A stretch of 64,000 nt of DNA from Porifericola rhodea (lineage in GTDB: Bacteria; Bacteroidota; Bacteroidia; Cytophagales; Cyclobacteriaceae), in NCBI RefSeq assembly GCF_030506305.1, contig NZ_CP119421.1, positions 3,674,501 through 3,738,500 on the forward strand. The letters are read 5' to 3'. Made by a program: the position numbers and the translations under genes. Positions 9,266 to 17,786 of this stretch are shown in pieces. Below the pieces are notes generated by a model that ran no database searches, had not been told where the DNA came from, and saw only the letters and a program-made list of their open reading frames with translations. Every line of letters starts with the position of its first letter. The first letter of the stretch is position 1.

Positions 9266-9919
9266 ATGAACCAGCAATTAGTAATTGAGCAAACCATTGC
9301 TTACGTAAAGCAGGAATTAGCCAATGCCGAAGGCGGCCACGACTGGTGGCATATTTATCGGGTCTGGCAGCTTTCTAAAAAAATAGCGGCTACAGAAAAT
9401 GTAAATGCCTTCGTCGTAGAGTTGGGAGCTCTGCTGCATGATATTGCCGACGCTAAATTTCATGATGGCGACGAAGAAATAGGCCCACGAAAAGCCAGAG
9501 CCTTTTTAAGTTCACTACATCTTGAGGAAGACCTGATCACCCATATAGAAAATATCATTGCCAACATCTCCTTTAAAGGAGGTAATCATACGCAGGCGTT
9601 TACTTCGCCGGAGCTAAACGTAGTACAGGATGCCGACAGGCTGGATGCGATAGGAGCCATCGGTATAGCACGTACGTTTAACTATGGAGGCTTTAAAGGA
9701 AGAGAGCTGTATCATCCTGAAGTGAAACCCCGGCTAAACATGACCAAAGAAGAGTACAAAAAAAGCCAGGCACCTACCATTAATCATTTTTACGAAAAGC
9801 TACTCTTGTTAAAAGATCGCATGCATACCAAAACTGCCAAAGCTATGGCTGAGCATCGCCATCAGTATATGCAGCAGTTTCTGGAGGAGTTTTATCAGGA
9901 GTGGGAGGGAGAGCGATAA
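9266..9919 (+). CDS. HD-domain phosphohydrolase (YedJ-like)
   Basis: Metal-dependent phosphohydrolase of unknown physiological substrate, cytosolic. The protein is 217 aa, the typical length of this stand-alone HD family. The metal ligands appear in order as H in GGHDWWHIYRVW, the HD pair in GALLHDIADAKF, and the late Asp in QDADRLDAIGAIGIART. There is no signal peptide or membrane segment. It is monocistronic, with a terminator upstream and a minus-strand regulator downstream. Confidence 0.88.
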   Translation: MNQQLVIEQTIAYVKQELANAEGGHDWWHIYRVWQLSKKIAATENVNAFVVELGALLHDIADAKFHDGDEEIGPRKARAFLSSLHLEEDLITHIENIIANISFKGGNHTQAFTSPELNVVQDADRLDAIGAIGIARTFNYGGFKGRELYHPEVKPRLNMTKEEYKKSQAPTINHFYEKLLLLKDRMHTKTAKAMAEHRHQYMQQFLEEFYQEWEGER

Positions 9920-10079
9920 GCGAATCAGAAACGCCCTGTAAGTTTACTCAAACCTGAGCAATTGTGGGGGGCGCTTTCGTGGCCGTCATCTATCTTATTC
10001 CGCATAAGTACTACACAAACCATGCCCCTGAAGCATATTATCCCTACTCAGAATTTACATAGCCCGGATGTTTAGGTCC

Positions 10080-10430
10080 TTATATTTTTGGCTGAGCCTC
10101 TTCCTGTGTGCCGCCTTCTTCCAGTGTTTTATCAAACAGTATACCCCCTTTATACATCCCTTTAAGCACAGGGTAGATGTCTTCGCCCAGCTGAGTGAGG
10201 CTGTACTCCACCCGGGGCGGAACTTCAGGGAATACCCTGCGCTGGATCAGTCCATCGGCTTCCAGTTCTTTCAGCTGCTTACTCAGCATGCGTTCACTAA
10301 TATCTGTCAGCAGTTTAAGCAGATCACTATACCTTTTATCTCCCTGATGCAGATGCATAATGATCGTTCCTTTTCTTTTTCCTTTTACTACATTGATAAA
10401 AGTGTCAATGGGACAATAACTTTTTTTCAT
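10080..10430 (-). CDS. HxlR-family winged-helix transcriptional regulator
   Basis: Small DNA-binding regulator of 116 aa with a single winged helix: IMHLHQGDKRYSDLLKLL, then the recognition-helix region ISERMLSKQLKELEADGLIQRRV, then the wing VPPRVEYSLTQLG. It starts 133 bp from the start of the divergently transcribed YhdH-type oxidoreductase gene. HxlR proteins commonly control such adjacent redox enzymes, often in response to electrophiles or quinones. One cysteine near the start (KKSYCPIDTFINV) is the family's usual redox-sensitive position. Confidence 0.9.
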   Translation of the reverse strand: MKKSYCPIDTFINVVKGKRKGTIIMHLHQGDKRYSDLLKLLTDISERMLSKQLKELEADGLIQRRVFPEVPPRVEYSLTQLGEDIYPVLKGMYKGGILFDKTLEEGGTQEEAQPKI

Positions 10431-10563
10431 TTTTTTCTCTGCTCAAAGTGTTGATAGTCTGCAATTCAGAAATAAATGTTCGTAAGCCTACATTTTGTAA
10501 GTACTTGACAGATAGCTCCTTTATACGCAAGTTTGTTTAAGAACAGGCAAAATAAACAGACTT

Positions 10564-11565
10564 ATGACGAAACAAAATAATGATACCTTTAAAGCCTTTC
10601 GGGTAGAAGAAGCCGAGGGGCAATTTAAGTCCTCTGTACAGGAGATGCCTTTTAGTCTCCTAAAAGAAAATGAAATACGGGTCAGAGTTCATTACAGTTC
10701 CCTGAATTACAAAGATGCTTTATCAGCCACAGGTAACAAGGGAGTCAGCAGAAACTACCCACATACTCCCGGTATAGATGCGGTGGGGGTGGTAGAAGAT
10801 ACGAATAGCGAGGGCTGGGCAGTAGGGGAGCAGGTCATCGTAAGCAGTTATGACCTGGGAATGAATACCAATGGAGGCTTTGCCGAATACATACAGGTGC
10901 CCGCTGACTGGGCCGTAAAACTTCCGGAAAAACTGAGCATGAAAGAAGCCATGATCTACGGTACTGCCGGCCTTACGGCAGGTATGTCTGTGCTGAGGCT
11001 GACAGAAAAGCTGAAGCCAGAAGACGGAAAAATAGCGGTATCGGGAGCTAGTGGTGGAGTAGGCGCCCTGAGCCTGGCCATATTAAGTAAGCTGGGCTAT
11101 ACCGTAGTGGCTATCAGTGGTAAAGAACAGGAGTACGACTTTCTAAAAAGCCTGGGTGCCAAAGAAATTATGGCACGTGCTGAGGTAGAAAACTTTGCTC
11201 AGAAACCTTTGTTAAAGCCGCTCTTTGCCGGTGCGGTAGATACCGTAGGCGGTGTAATTCTGGAGAATATCCTGAAAGCCACCCAGCCTATGGGAGTCGT
11301 AAGCTGCTGTGGCAATGCGGCCTCTCCTAAACTAGAGCTGACCGTCTTTCCTTTTATCCTGCGAGGCATCAGTTTGATAGGTATAGACTCTCAAAACTAT
11401 CCCATGCCTTATCGTACAGAGGTATGGAACAAATTAGCGGAAGACTGGAAGCCCTCCCATCTCTCAGATACCTATACAGAGATTGGCCTTGAGGACCTAC
11501 AGACTAAGATTGAGCAGATGCTAGCGGCAAAGCTGAAAGGCAGAACCATCGTAAAGTTAATATAA
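10564..11565 (+). CDS. YhdH/YhfP-type quinone oxidoreductase (zinc-free MDR, acrylyl-CoA reductase-like)
   Basis: NADPH-dependent oxidoreductase of the medium-chain dehydrogenase/reductase superfamily. The protein is 333 aa, full length. The N-terminal GroES-like domain contains HYSSLNYKDALSATGNKG and PGIDAVGVV. The Rossmann domain has the nucleotide motif SGASGGVGALSLAIL and the helix YDFLKSLGAKEI. The YhdH family reduces acrylyl-CoA or small electrophilic alkenes. The divergent HxlR regulator upstream suggests induction by electrophilic stress. Confidence 0.92.
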   Translation: MTKQNNDTFKAFRVEEAEGQFKSSVQEMPFSLLKENEIRVRVHYSSLNYKDALSATGNKGVSRNYPHTPGIDAVGVVEDTNSEGWAVGEQVIVSSYDLGMNTNGGFAEYIQVPADWAVKLPEKLSMKEAMIYGTAGLTAGMSVLRLTEKLKPEDGKIAVSGASGGVGALSLAILSKLGYTVVAISGKEQEYDFLKSLGAKEIMARAEVENFAQKPLLKPLFAGAVDTVGGVILENILKATQPMGVVSCCGNAASPKLELTVFPFILRGISLIGIDSQNYPMPYRTEVWNKLAEDWKPSHLSDTYTEIGLEDLQTKIEQMLAAKLKGRTIVKLI

Positions 11566-11977
11566 ACATATCCACCATCTCAAAGAGACAGCAGGCAGTA
11601 TGCTTTTACAGGCTACTGCTTGCGACTTTTTGGGGGCCAGCTCAGGCCTGCCATTCCCGGGGCTTATTTCCTCATATTCCGAAAATATCTTTTATCTTAG
11701 TACCTATCCGTATAGTTGGGTCTGTCATCATATACGTTTAGGCAGTATCAATCTTTATCAGAACAAGTAAAGCCAGACTGAAGAGTAGCAGCAGCTAGTA
11801 ATCTTTTTTTAAGCAGCCCAAACACTGGAGGTGAATATCGCTTGGCGTTTTGAGTGAAAGCATTTAGTGAATTGAACATAAAGGGATACAATTTGAATAG
11901 CTGCCTGGTTTCATCAATGTCTTAGGCAAAAGCCATATTAAATATACAGTTTAATAACAGTACTCAACTCACAGAAT
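11566..11977. other. Intergenic, nothing recognised
   Basis: No coding-like frame, terminator with T-run or repeat was seen. It presumably contains the promoter of the downstream DUF6326 gene. Confidence 0.5.
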
Positions 11978-12385
11978 ATGCTGGAAAATTACAGTGTCAA
12001 CGTAAAAATCAAGCTGGCTGGTCTCTGGACCTCACTTATGTTTCTTTATATCTACGGAGATTATTTTGAACTCTACACACCTAATAAGGTAGAGTATATG
12101 CTCAATGCGGATGTCATCTTAAACAGCCCTGCTAAACTTTTTGCGGCTTCATTCATACTTGCGCTTCCGGCACTAATGATAAGCCTCTCTCTTACACTGC
12201 GCCCCAAAATAAATAAGCTTCTCAATATAGTAGTAGCAGGTTTGCTTACTATTGTGGTGGGGTTGGTGATCAGCACTTCCCTGACACCCTGGTATGCCTT
12301 TTATTTCTTCTATGGTGTGCTTGAAATAGGAATTACAGTTTGGATAATTGTAACTGCACTTAAATGGCCCAAAGTAAGGCTTTAA
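11978..12385 (+). CDS. DUF6326-like four-helix membrane protein
   Basis: Small integral membrane protein of 135 aa with four predicted helices, around residues 13-30, 48-70, 80-100 and 105-128. The conserved first-helix segment LMFLYIYGDYFELY and the ending WYAFYFFYGVLEIGIT match the small membrane family annotated as DUF6326 in Bacteroidota. Its biochemical function is unknown. It is monocistronic with no informative neighbour. Confidence 0.7.
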   Translation: MLENYSVNVKIKLAGLWTSLMFLYIYGDYFELYTPNKVEYMLNADVILNSPAKLFAASFILALPALMISLSLTLRPKINKLLNIVVAGLLTIVVGLVISTSLTPWYAFYFFYGVLEIGITVWIIVTALKWPKVRL

Positions 12386-12738
12386 GTTTCCACATGTACA
12401 GAAAGCCTTAGCTGATTTAGTATAAAGCTGATATGCACCTCAAGCTATCATGAGGAGCTTGGGTGAGTACATAAGCAAAAAGACATTATAGGTGATTATA
12501 TTCCGCAAGATAACAGTGACTGGCTGTACGATAGACAATAAATAAACATGTAATCCGCATACGTTTGTATTACTCATAGCGTAAGCTGGATAACTGCTTA
12601 AAAACACAGCCTGCTTAGTCATACACGAAGCTGGTTTTATAAAACATAAGCAGAGATTGTGAAATTCTTAGTATTGCTGCTATACTTGTCCCATACAGAG
12701 CAGCCTAAATAAACTTTTCATTACTGAAAACTAAACTA
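12386..12738. other. Intergenic, nothing recognised
   Basis: A short minus-strand frame here (12440-12622) has no coding signature or ribosome binding site and is discounted. No repeat or terminator was found. Confidence 0.5.
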
Positions 12739-13641
12739 ATGAGCGGAAAGCGAATATTTTTTACCGGAGGATCAGGCAAAGCGGGCAGGCATGTAGTACC
12801 CTACCTCCTGGAGCAGGGGCATAGAGTCATGAATGTAGACCTTAAGCCTCTGGACCACCCGGGGGTAGATAACCTGATTGCCGATATCACAGACTCCGGG
12901 CAGATGTTTAATGCGATGAGCTCCTATGCGGGGCTGGATGAGCTGGAAGGCGGAAATGGCGTGCCTCACTTTGATGCGGTGGTGCACTTTGCCGCCGTAC
13001 CCAGAATCCTTATAAATCCGGATAACAAAACCTTTAGCGTTAATACCATAGGTACCTACAATGTGATAGAAGCAGCCGTAAAGCTCGGAATCAAAAAGAT
13101 AATTATTGCTTCTTCGGAGACCACCTATGGTATCTGCTTTTCTGATGGGCAGACCAATCCTGATGTGCTGCCTCTGGAAGAGGATTATGATGTTAACCCT
13201 ATGGATAGCTACGGCTTGTCCAAAGTGCTTAATGAGAAAACAGCTCGTGCTTTCCAGCGCCGCTCCGGCTACGATATCTACGCCCTGCGCATAGGTAATG
13301 TGATAGAGCCGCATGAGTATGCCGAGCTCTTCCCCGACTACCTCAAACACCCTGAAGTACGCCGAAGAAATGCTTTCTGCTATATAGACGCCCGCGACCT
13401 GGGGCAGATCGTAGACTTGTGTATCCAGAAGGATGGGCTGGGCTATCAGGTGTTTAATGCCGGCAACGACCACAACGGAGCCATTATCCCCAGCAAAGAA
13501 CTGGCAGAAAGGTTCTTCCCCGGCGTGCCCCTCAGCCGTGAGCTGGAAGAGCATGAGGCCCTGTACTCCAACCGTAAAATCCGAGAGGTGCTGGGCTTCA
13601 AAGAGCAGCACAACTGGCGCAAGTATGTTCAGCCAGACTAA
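12739..13641 (+). CDS. NAD-dependent epimerase/dehydratase (extended SDR)
   Basis: Predicted nucleotide-sugar epimerase or dehydratase, or a related NAD(P)-dependent sugar oxidoreductase. The protein is 300 aa. The Rossmann motif GGSGKAGRHVVPYL sits at residues 10-23, the ASSETTYG segment carries the catalytic Ser/Thr, and YGLSK carries the catalytic Tyr and Lys. The substrate cannot be deduced. The local GC content is higher than in surrounding genes. This makes a long overlapping frame on the other strand (12772-13611), which is a shadow. Confidence 0.88.
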   Translation: MSGKRIFFTGGSGKAGRHVVPYLLEQGHRVMNVDLKPLDHPGVDNLIADITDSGQMFNAMSSYAGLDELEGGNGVPHFDAVVHFAAVPRILINPDNKTFSVNTIGTYNVIEAAVKLGIKKIIIASSETTYGICFSDGQTNPDVLPLEEDYDVNPMDSYGLSKVLNEKTARAFQRRSGYDIYALRIGNVIEPHEYAELFPDYLKHPEVRRRNAFCYIDARDLGQIVDLCIQKDGLGYQVFNAGNDHNGAIIPSKELAERFFPGVPLSRELEEHEALYSNRKIREVLGFKEQHNWRKYVQPD

Positions 13642-13724
13642 GGTCTTAACGGAAAAGGCTTGTTAAGCATATCGGTATAGCACTGCTCAGATTTGTACTG
13701 TGTTCATATTTATGAAACGTACTT

Positions 13725-13740
13725 TTTACCATTTGGTAAA
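13725..13740. promoter_or_regulatory. 16-bp palindromic operator upstream of the Crp/Fnr gene
   Basis: TTTACC (13725-13730), a 4-base centre ATTT, and GGTAAA (13735-13740) form a perfect 6+6 palindrome 27 bp before the likely start of the Crp/Fnr-type regulator. A near-identical element precedes the next gene (14348-14363). The position and size suit a Crp/Fnr dimer site, implying autoregulation. Confidence 0.65.
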
Positions 13741-13767
13741 ACTGAGCTACCGGCCTTTTTTTATCTT

Positions 13768-14340
13768 ATGGCAATGAAAGAACTCATAGACTATGTGCTG
13801 CTTTTCGGGAACCTGAACTCTCGCCAGATTGCTCTGCTGGAACAGCAGGCGGAAGAGCTGCTCCTTCATAAAAACGAATACTTTTCCGAAGCAGGTAAAA
13901 TACCCCGGCAGGTGGGCTTTATTGTAGAGGGCGTTATCCGTGGATGCTACTACAACAGGCAGGGAGAGGAAATTACCCGTTGCCTGATCAGTGAACATAG
14001 CCTGGTGGTAGATTACATACATTTTGAGGCCAGGACCGCCGCCTCAGAGTACCTGCAAGCCTGTACAGATTGCCGCCTTATAGTATTCTCCCGGCAAAAG
14101 TGGGAGGAGCTGTCTTATACCATCCTTGGCTGGGAAAATATACAGAACAAGATGGTGCAGAAGTGCCTCTACCAGAAATCCAGAAAAAGCCCGGTTATTT
14201 CGCAGGATGCTACTACCCGCTATCTGGAATTTATAGAACATTATCCCGGCCTTATCAATCGTATTCCTTTGGCCTATATTGCCTCCTATCTGGGCATGAC
14301 CCAGCAGTCCCTGAGTAGGATAAGAAAAAACATTCGCTAA
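13768..14340 (+). CDS. Crp/Fnr-family transcriptional regulator
   Basis: DNA-binding regulator of 190 aa with a cyclic-nucleotide-binding-like beta-barrel (EYFSEAGKIPRQVGFIVEGV at ~40-60) and a C-terminal helix-turn-helix (IPLAYIASYLGMTQQSLSRI). The frame is open from 13693, but the ATG at 13768 (MAMKELIDYV) is preferred. It matches the usual start of this Bacteroidota family and leaves the palindromic operator outside the coding sequence. The barrel lacks the classical cAMP phosphate-binding Arg/Ser signature, as is common in this family, so its ligand is unknown. It probably regulates the SDR gene 78 bp downstream, which carries the same operator. Confidence 0.88.
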   Translation: MAMKELIDYVLLFGNLNSRQIALLEQQAEELLLHKNEYFSEAGKIPRQVGFIVEGVIRGCYYNRQGEEITRCLISEHSLVVDYIHFEARTAASEYLQACTDCRLIVFSRQKWEELSYTILGWENIQNKMVQKCLYQKSRKSPVISQDATTRYLEFIEHYPGLINRIPLAYIASYLGMTQQSLSRIRKNIR

Positions 14341-14347
14341 GTAGCTA

Positions 14348-14363
14348 TTTACCATATGTTAAA
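14348..14363. promoter_or_regulatory. Second copy of the 16-bp operator, upstream of the SDR gene
   Basis: TTTACCATATGTTAAA (14348-14363) is the same palindrome as at 13725-13740 with one mismatched pair. It is located 55 bp before the SDR start and 7 bp after the regulator stop. Two such sites around one Crp/Fnr gene suggest that both genes form its regulon. Confidence 0.62.
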
Positions 14364-14418
14364 GGAGTCCATTCTTTTGTGATGTTCTTTTGTACAGCAC
14401 ACTAAAAACAGTATAAGG

Positions 14419-15204
14419 ATGGAAACTACAAAGAACACAAGAGCGGAAGCTCATCTGAAGCATGACGCCAAAACAGCATTAGTCAGTGGGGCTAACAAAG
14501 GGATAGGGCTTGAAACCGTCCGGCAGTTATTACAAAAAGGCATATATGTATTTATGGGAAGCCGGGACATCCGGCAAGGACAGCAGGCCTTAGAGCGCTT
14601 GCGGGCAGAGGGACTCAAGGAAGCAGAAGTGCTGGTGCTGGATGTCAATGATACCAGATCTGTAGAAGCCGCTCTGGCGTATATAGCTGGCAAAACTACG
14701 CATCTGGATATTCTCATCAACAATGCGGGTATACATGGAGGTATGCCCTATACCGCTCTGGAGGCCAGTACCGAACAGTTTAGCGCGGTTCTGGAAACCA
14801 ACCTCTTAGGCGTAGTAAGGCTTACGCAGGCTGCCCTGAAGTTGATGAAGCCATCTCCCGCACCCAGAATCGTAAATGTAAGTAGCAGTGTCGGGTCTTT
14901 AAGTCTGCAATCTACGCCCGACTGGCCCGCCTATCATCAGGCAAAATACGCCGTATATGCTTCCTCTAAAGCAGCCCTGAATATGTACACTATCCACCTG
15001 GCTTATGAGTTAAGAGATAGTGCCTTTAAGGTGAATGCGGTATGCCCCGGCTATACCAAAACGGATTTTACCGGTCATCAGGGAGGAGAAGTAGAAGTAG
15101 CGGGTAGGCGTATTCTAAAATATGCGCTCATAGATAGAGAGGGACCCAGCGGAAAGTTCTTCAGCGAAGAGACTAATCCTGAAACTGAAGAAATACCCTG
15201 GTAG
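14419..15204 (+). CDS. Short-chain dehydrogenase/reductase (classical SDR)
   Basis: NAD(P)H-dependent carbonyl reductase-type enzyme of 261 aa. The cofactor motif is SGANKGIG (residues 23-30), the structural motif is INNAG, the catalytic Ser lies in VNVSSSVGSL, and the Tyr/Lys pair is in YASSK. The N-terminal 15 residues before the Rossmann fold are longer than usual. The basic residue after the first strand suggests NADPH preference. It is probably controlled by the adjacent Crp/Fnr regulator through the palindrome at 14348-14363. Confidence 0.92.
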   Translation: METTKNTRAEAHLKHDAKTALVSGANKGIGLETVRQLLQKGIYVFMGSRDIRQGQQALERLRAEGLKEAEVLVLDVNDTRSVEAALAYIAGKTTHLDILINNAGIHGGMPYTALEASTEQFSAVLETNLLGVVRLTQAALKLMKPSPAPRIVNVSSSVGSLSLQSTPDWPAYHQAKYAVYASSKAALNMYTIHLAYELRDSAFKVNAVCPGYTKTDFTGHQGGEVEVAGRRILKYALIDREGPSGKFFSEETNPETEEIPW

Positions 15205-15811
15205 CTTAAGCAAAAGACTGATAGCAGATGCCTCCCCTGAGCAGCATAGAAAAAACTTATCAGGAAAAAGTATATAAATGAGTCTGCTATGAAACAGCTT
15301 CTCCTAAAGGGTGAAGTCACAAGCGCATGCACTAGGGGAAGAGTGTATGCTGCTATATTTTCGCAAATCCTCCTTATTTGTTATATTATACTTAAGCGTA
15401 AAAAGTGTGGTAAAATGTTAAGCATTTGAGAGGTATTGGATTTGCCGGTCAGGGACAGGCGTCCTATAAAGATAACAGAAAGCATCTGAACCATAGAACT
15501 AAGGTGGAGGACAATTCTTATGCGTAGCCCCAACTTAAACGAGAGATTTCTGCTGACTATGAGGAGCTTAAAGCCTTTGGTGAAATCAGGGATAAGCAAA
15601 GAAGAAGAGATCAGCTGATCCGCTGGAGAATCTTTACCTTATGTCTGCTCCGGTAATTGTATGGTCTGTATTCTTGAGTTAGAAATATTTTCAGCCTCTA
15701 TATATTGTTCGGCAAGGCTTAAACTTTGCTAAGTATCCATACATAGAACTTATGGATGAGTATTTTCGCATAATATATTATTGCTAACTGTTAGCTTCAT
15801 GAGTTGAGCAT
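15205..15811. other. Intergenic with a coding remnant and the left boundary of the cassette-like region
   Basis: A plus-strand frame at 15528-15653 reads PQLKREISADYEELKAFGEI and continues as a charged helix to a stop. It has no start codon and is preceded by a stop, so it looks like the decayed 3' end of a gene I cannot name. At 15727-15765 there is an imperfect stem around TATCCATA and TATGGATGA. The GTTAGC box at 15790 then begins the first cassette-like unit. Confidence 0.45.
15790..15800 (+). repeat. attC-type R' box opening cassette-like unit 1
   Basis: GTTAGCTTCAT (15790-15800) lies 12 bp before the protease ORF. Its reverse complement, with one inserted base, recurs as ATGAAGGCTAAC at 16851-16862 across the stop codon of the same ORF. 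The GTTRRRY / RYYYAAC pairing at the two ends of one gene is what integron cassettes show. Confidence 0.6.
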
Positions 15812-16861
15812 ATGTTTATTATTATCCTCATACTATCTTCATTCCTTAGTCTAAGTTCTTTAGAAAAGAATGAATTTCTTGAGGATTCAACAGTTATCAA
15901 CAGAATTGAAAAAATTGAAGAGGCATTAAAAAAGAACCAAAAGGATGTTTGGGATAAACTTAATGCTGTCTCTGGAATAGTTTCGGGTATTGTGGTGGCT
16001 CTAATAGGTATTTACGCTACAAATGCGCTTAACAGAAGCCAGAAGAGACGGGAAGATTTACGGAAGGATCAGCAGTTATCAATCAGCCAGGCTGATACTT
16101 TGGAAAAGTTCTTACCTCATTTAATGTCTGATGACCCACGTCTGCGTGAATCTTCATTGTTAATAATATCTACCTTACTTGGTGACGAGCTTGCGACAGA
16201 GCTGGCGGGTAAACTAGGAGGTGAAGGATCTGCTACTGCCCTCTCGATAATCGCCTCAAAATCTACCGAAAAATCTAAGGATTCAATAGAAGTTGCATTA
16301 GGAAGTGTTTTCAATCAACTAGAAAACTATGTGGTGAGAATTGGTATGCATGAACCTGATTTTATAGGAAATGGGTTTATTTTTGGTGAAGAAGGCCTAG
16401 TAGTGACCGCTGCTCATGTAGCTAATGGTCTAACTTCAGGCTTTTACGTAGCTAATAATAGTAGAGGTAAAATGCATGGTAAAATTGTTTATGTATCTGA
16501 AGATTTGGACATAGCATTTATCAAAATACAAGAAGTTTCAGGTATAGCGGGAATATCTGCTAAAGCATCCTTACCAAAAATCGGAAGTAAGATATTTACC
16601 TTATGGCATTCTCCTAATGCAGGTTTAAGAGGTGAGGTGAGTACCGTAATTTCTACTTCAGCTAAAGGATTGAGTACAGAACCTGAAATTGCAGTATCAA
16701 ATGTAGGCAGCCCGGGCATTAGTGGAGCACCAGTGATAGATTCTACGGGAAAGCTAGTTGGATTTGTGCATGCAAGTTCAACCGGACATAACCCCATGAC
16801 TTTCCTTGTTCCGGCAAATGCAGTGGTAAAAGCTATTGAACAATTTAAAAATGAAGGCTAA
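15812..16861 (+). CDS. Membrane-anchored trypsin-like serine protease
   Basis: Predicted serine peptidase of 349 aa. It has an N-terminal hydrophobic stretch (1-16), a coiled-coil-like charged segment (~25-50), a membrane helix (~55-71) and a helical linker. A C-terminal chymotrypsin-fold domain has an intact triad: His202 in VVTAAHV, Asp233 in DLDIAFI and Ser304 in GSPGISGAP. The protease domain is of the HtrA/trypsin-like type without a PDZ domain. A substrate is not evident; such anchored proteases often work as regulated effectors. The gene fills cassette-like unit 1, with its stop codon inside the downstream R'' box, as is common in integron cassettes. Confidence 0.8.
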   Translation: MFIIILILSSFLSLSSLEKNEFLEDSTVINRIEKIEEALKKNQKDVWDKLNAVSGIVSGIVVALIGIYATNALNRSQKRREDLRKDQQLSISQADTLEKFLPHLMSDDPRLRESSLLIISTLLGDELATELAGKLGGEGSATALSIIASKSTEKSKDSIEVALGSVFNQLENYVVRIGMHEPDFIGNGFIFGEEGLVVTAAHVANGLTSGFYVANNSRGKMHGKIVYVSEDLDIAFIKIQEVSGIAGISAKASLPKIGSKIFTLWHSPNAGLRGEVSTVISTSAKGLSTEPEIAVSNVGSPGISGAPVIDSTGKLVGFVHASSTGHNPMTFLVPANAVVKAIEQFKNEG

Positions 16862-16900
16862 CAAATGCTAATACAAATATGCACACTGCGTTTGTTGAAA
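16851..16900 (+). repeat. Putative short attC-like site after unit 1
   Basis: The R'' box ATGAAGGCTAAC (16851-16862) is followed by AAATGC and, after about 20 bases, by the complementary GCGTTT, then GTTGAAA (16894-16900) as a possible R' box. The layout R''-L''-L'-R' over about 45 bp resembles a small attC site. The right half is the weaker part. Confidence 0.45.
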
Positions 16901-17307
16901 GAGGCATTAGAATATCAAAGCTCTGCTATTGACTTTGAGTAAAAATTCAATACTTAAAAGCTGACCAAAGCTAAATATTATAGAAGGCTTCGGTTATGCG
17001 GTGGATGAAAAGCTGAAAGCGGACATTAGTAGAATGACTCCCATGTTTAGCCAGGGCTACTCATAAACTGCGGAAGAAAGCAGACTACTGATTGGTATCT
17101 ACTGTTATTCCTCAGGGAAGAAAAATTCCTCTCTTCTTTCGCCTTTTGTATTGTGAGTTTACTTCATGGCGATGTATTGGTATGGTATTTTGTATTGATA
17201 CAATAGAGGGGCTTCCACATGAGGTGACCGGCAAAATATCCCTAAAAGCCCGCTAGCCACTTTAGTATAGATGGGGAAATCTGCGTATCTTTTCTTAAAA
17301 GAACAGC
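16901..17307. other. Intergenic with a short coding remnant
   Basis: A frame at 16980-17066 reads IEGFGYAVDEKLKADISRMT and ends in a stop. It has coding character but no start and no matching gene upstream, so it looks like the tail of a degraded gene. I see no other structure. Confidence 0.4.
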
Positions 17308-17715
17308 ATGAAACACCCCCATTCCCATCAGGACGCCCTTATTCTTAAAAGTGGTGAAGGCAGAGAGTACATTTGCGGAAACATGACAGCCATTTTTAAA
17401 GCGGACGAAAACGAGACCGATGCCCGCTATAGTATTTCTGAGTGGTGGATGCAGCCCCATAGCGATGGACCGGGCGCACACCTGCACGAAACGCATGATG
17501 AGGTTTTCTATGTGCTGGAAGGTAGCCCCTCCATACTTGTAGGAGAGGAGTGGGTAGAAACGGAAAAGGGTAGCATGATCAGGATACCCGCCAATACCCT
17601 GCACGATTTTGCTAACCGAAAAGCGGAACGCTGCGGACTGCTCAACTTCTTTATTCCCGGTGGCTTTGAGCGCAATATGCCTGCCATCGTAAAATGGTTT
17701 GAAGAGAATCCCTAG
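17308..17715 (+). CDS. Cupin-domain protein
   Basis: Single-domain cupin of 135 aa. Cupin motif 1 is visible as GAHLHETHDEVFYVLEG (His/His/Glu metal ligands) and motif 2 as IRIPANTLHDF. Small cupins of this kind are metal-dependent isomerases, dioxygenases or sensor domains; nothing here allows a choice. The ATG at 17308 is the only reasonable start. It lies next to a minus-strand gene of unknown function and does not share the cassette boxes seen to its left and right. Confidence 0.85.
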   Translation: MKHPHSHQDALILKSGEGREYICGNMTAIFKADENETDARYSISEWWMQPHSDGPGAHLHETHDEVFYVLEGSPSILVGEEWVETEKGSMIRIPANTLHDFANRKAERCGLLNFFIPGGFERNMPAIVKWFEENP

Positions 17716-17786
17716 GCTTTAGGTATTATCCCCTGCGCTCCCATGTGGCTATGCCGGGGAGGGCAGGGGATCAGACAAGCCCAAGG

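Noticed and set aside
12772-13611. 279-aa open frame on the minus strand
   Set aside because: It lies entirely over the plus-strand epimerase, which has clear family motifs; the antisense frame shows no recognisable protein and results from GC-biased codons.
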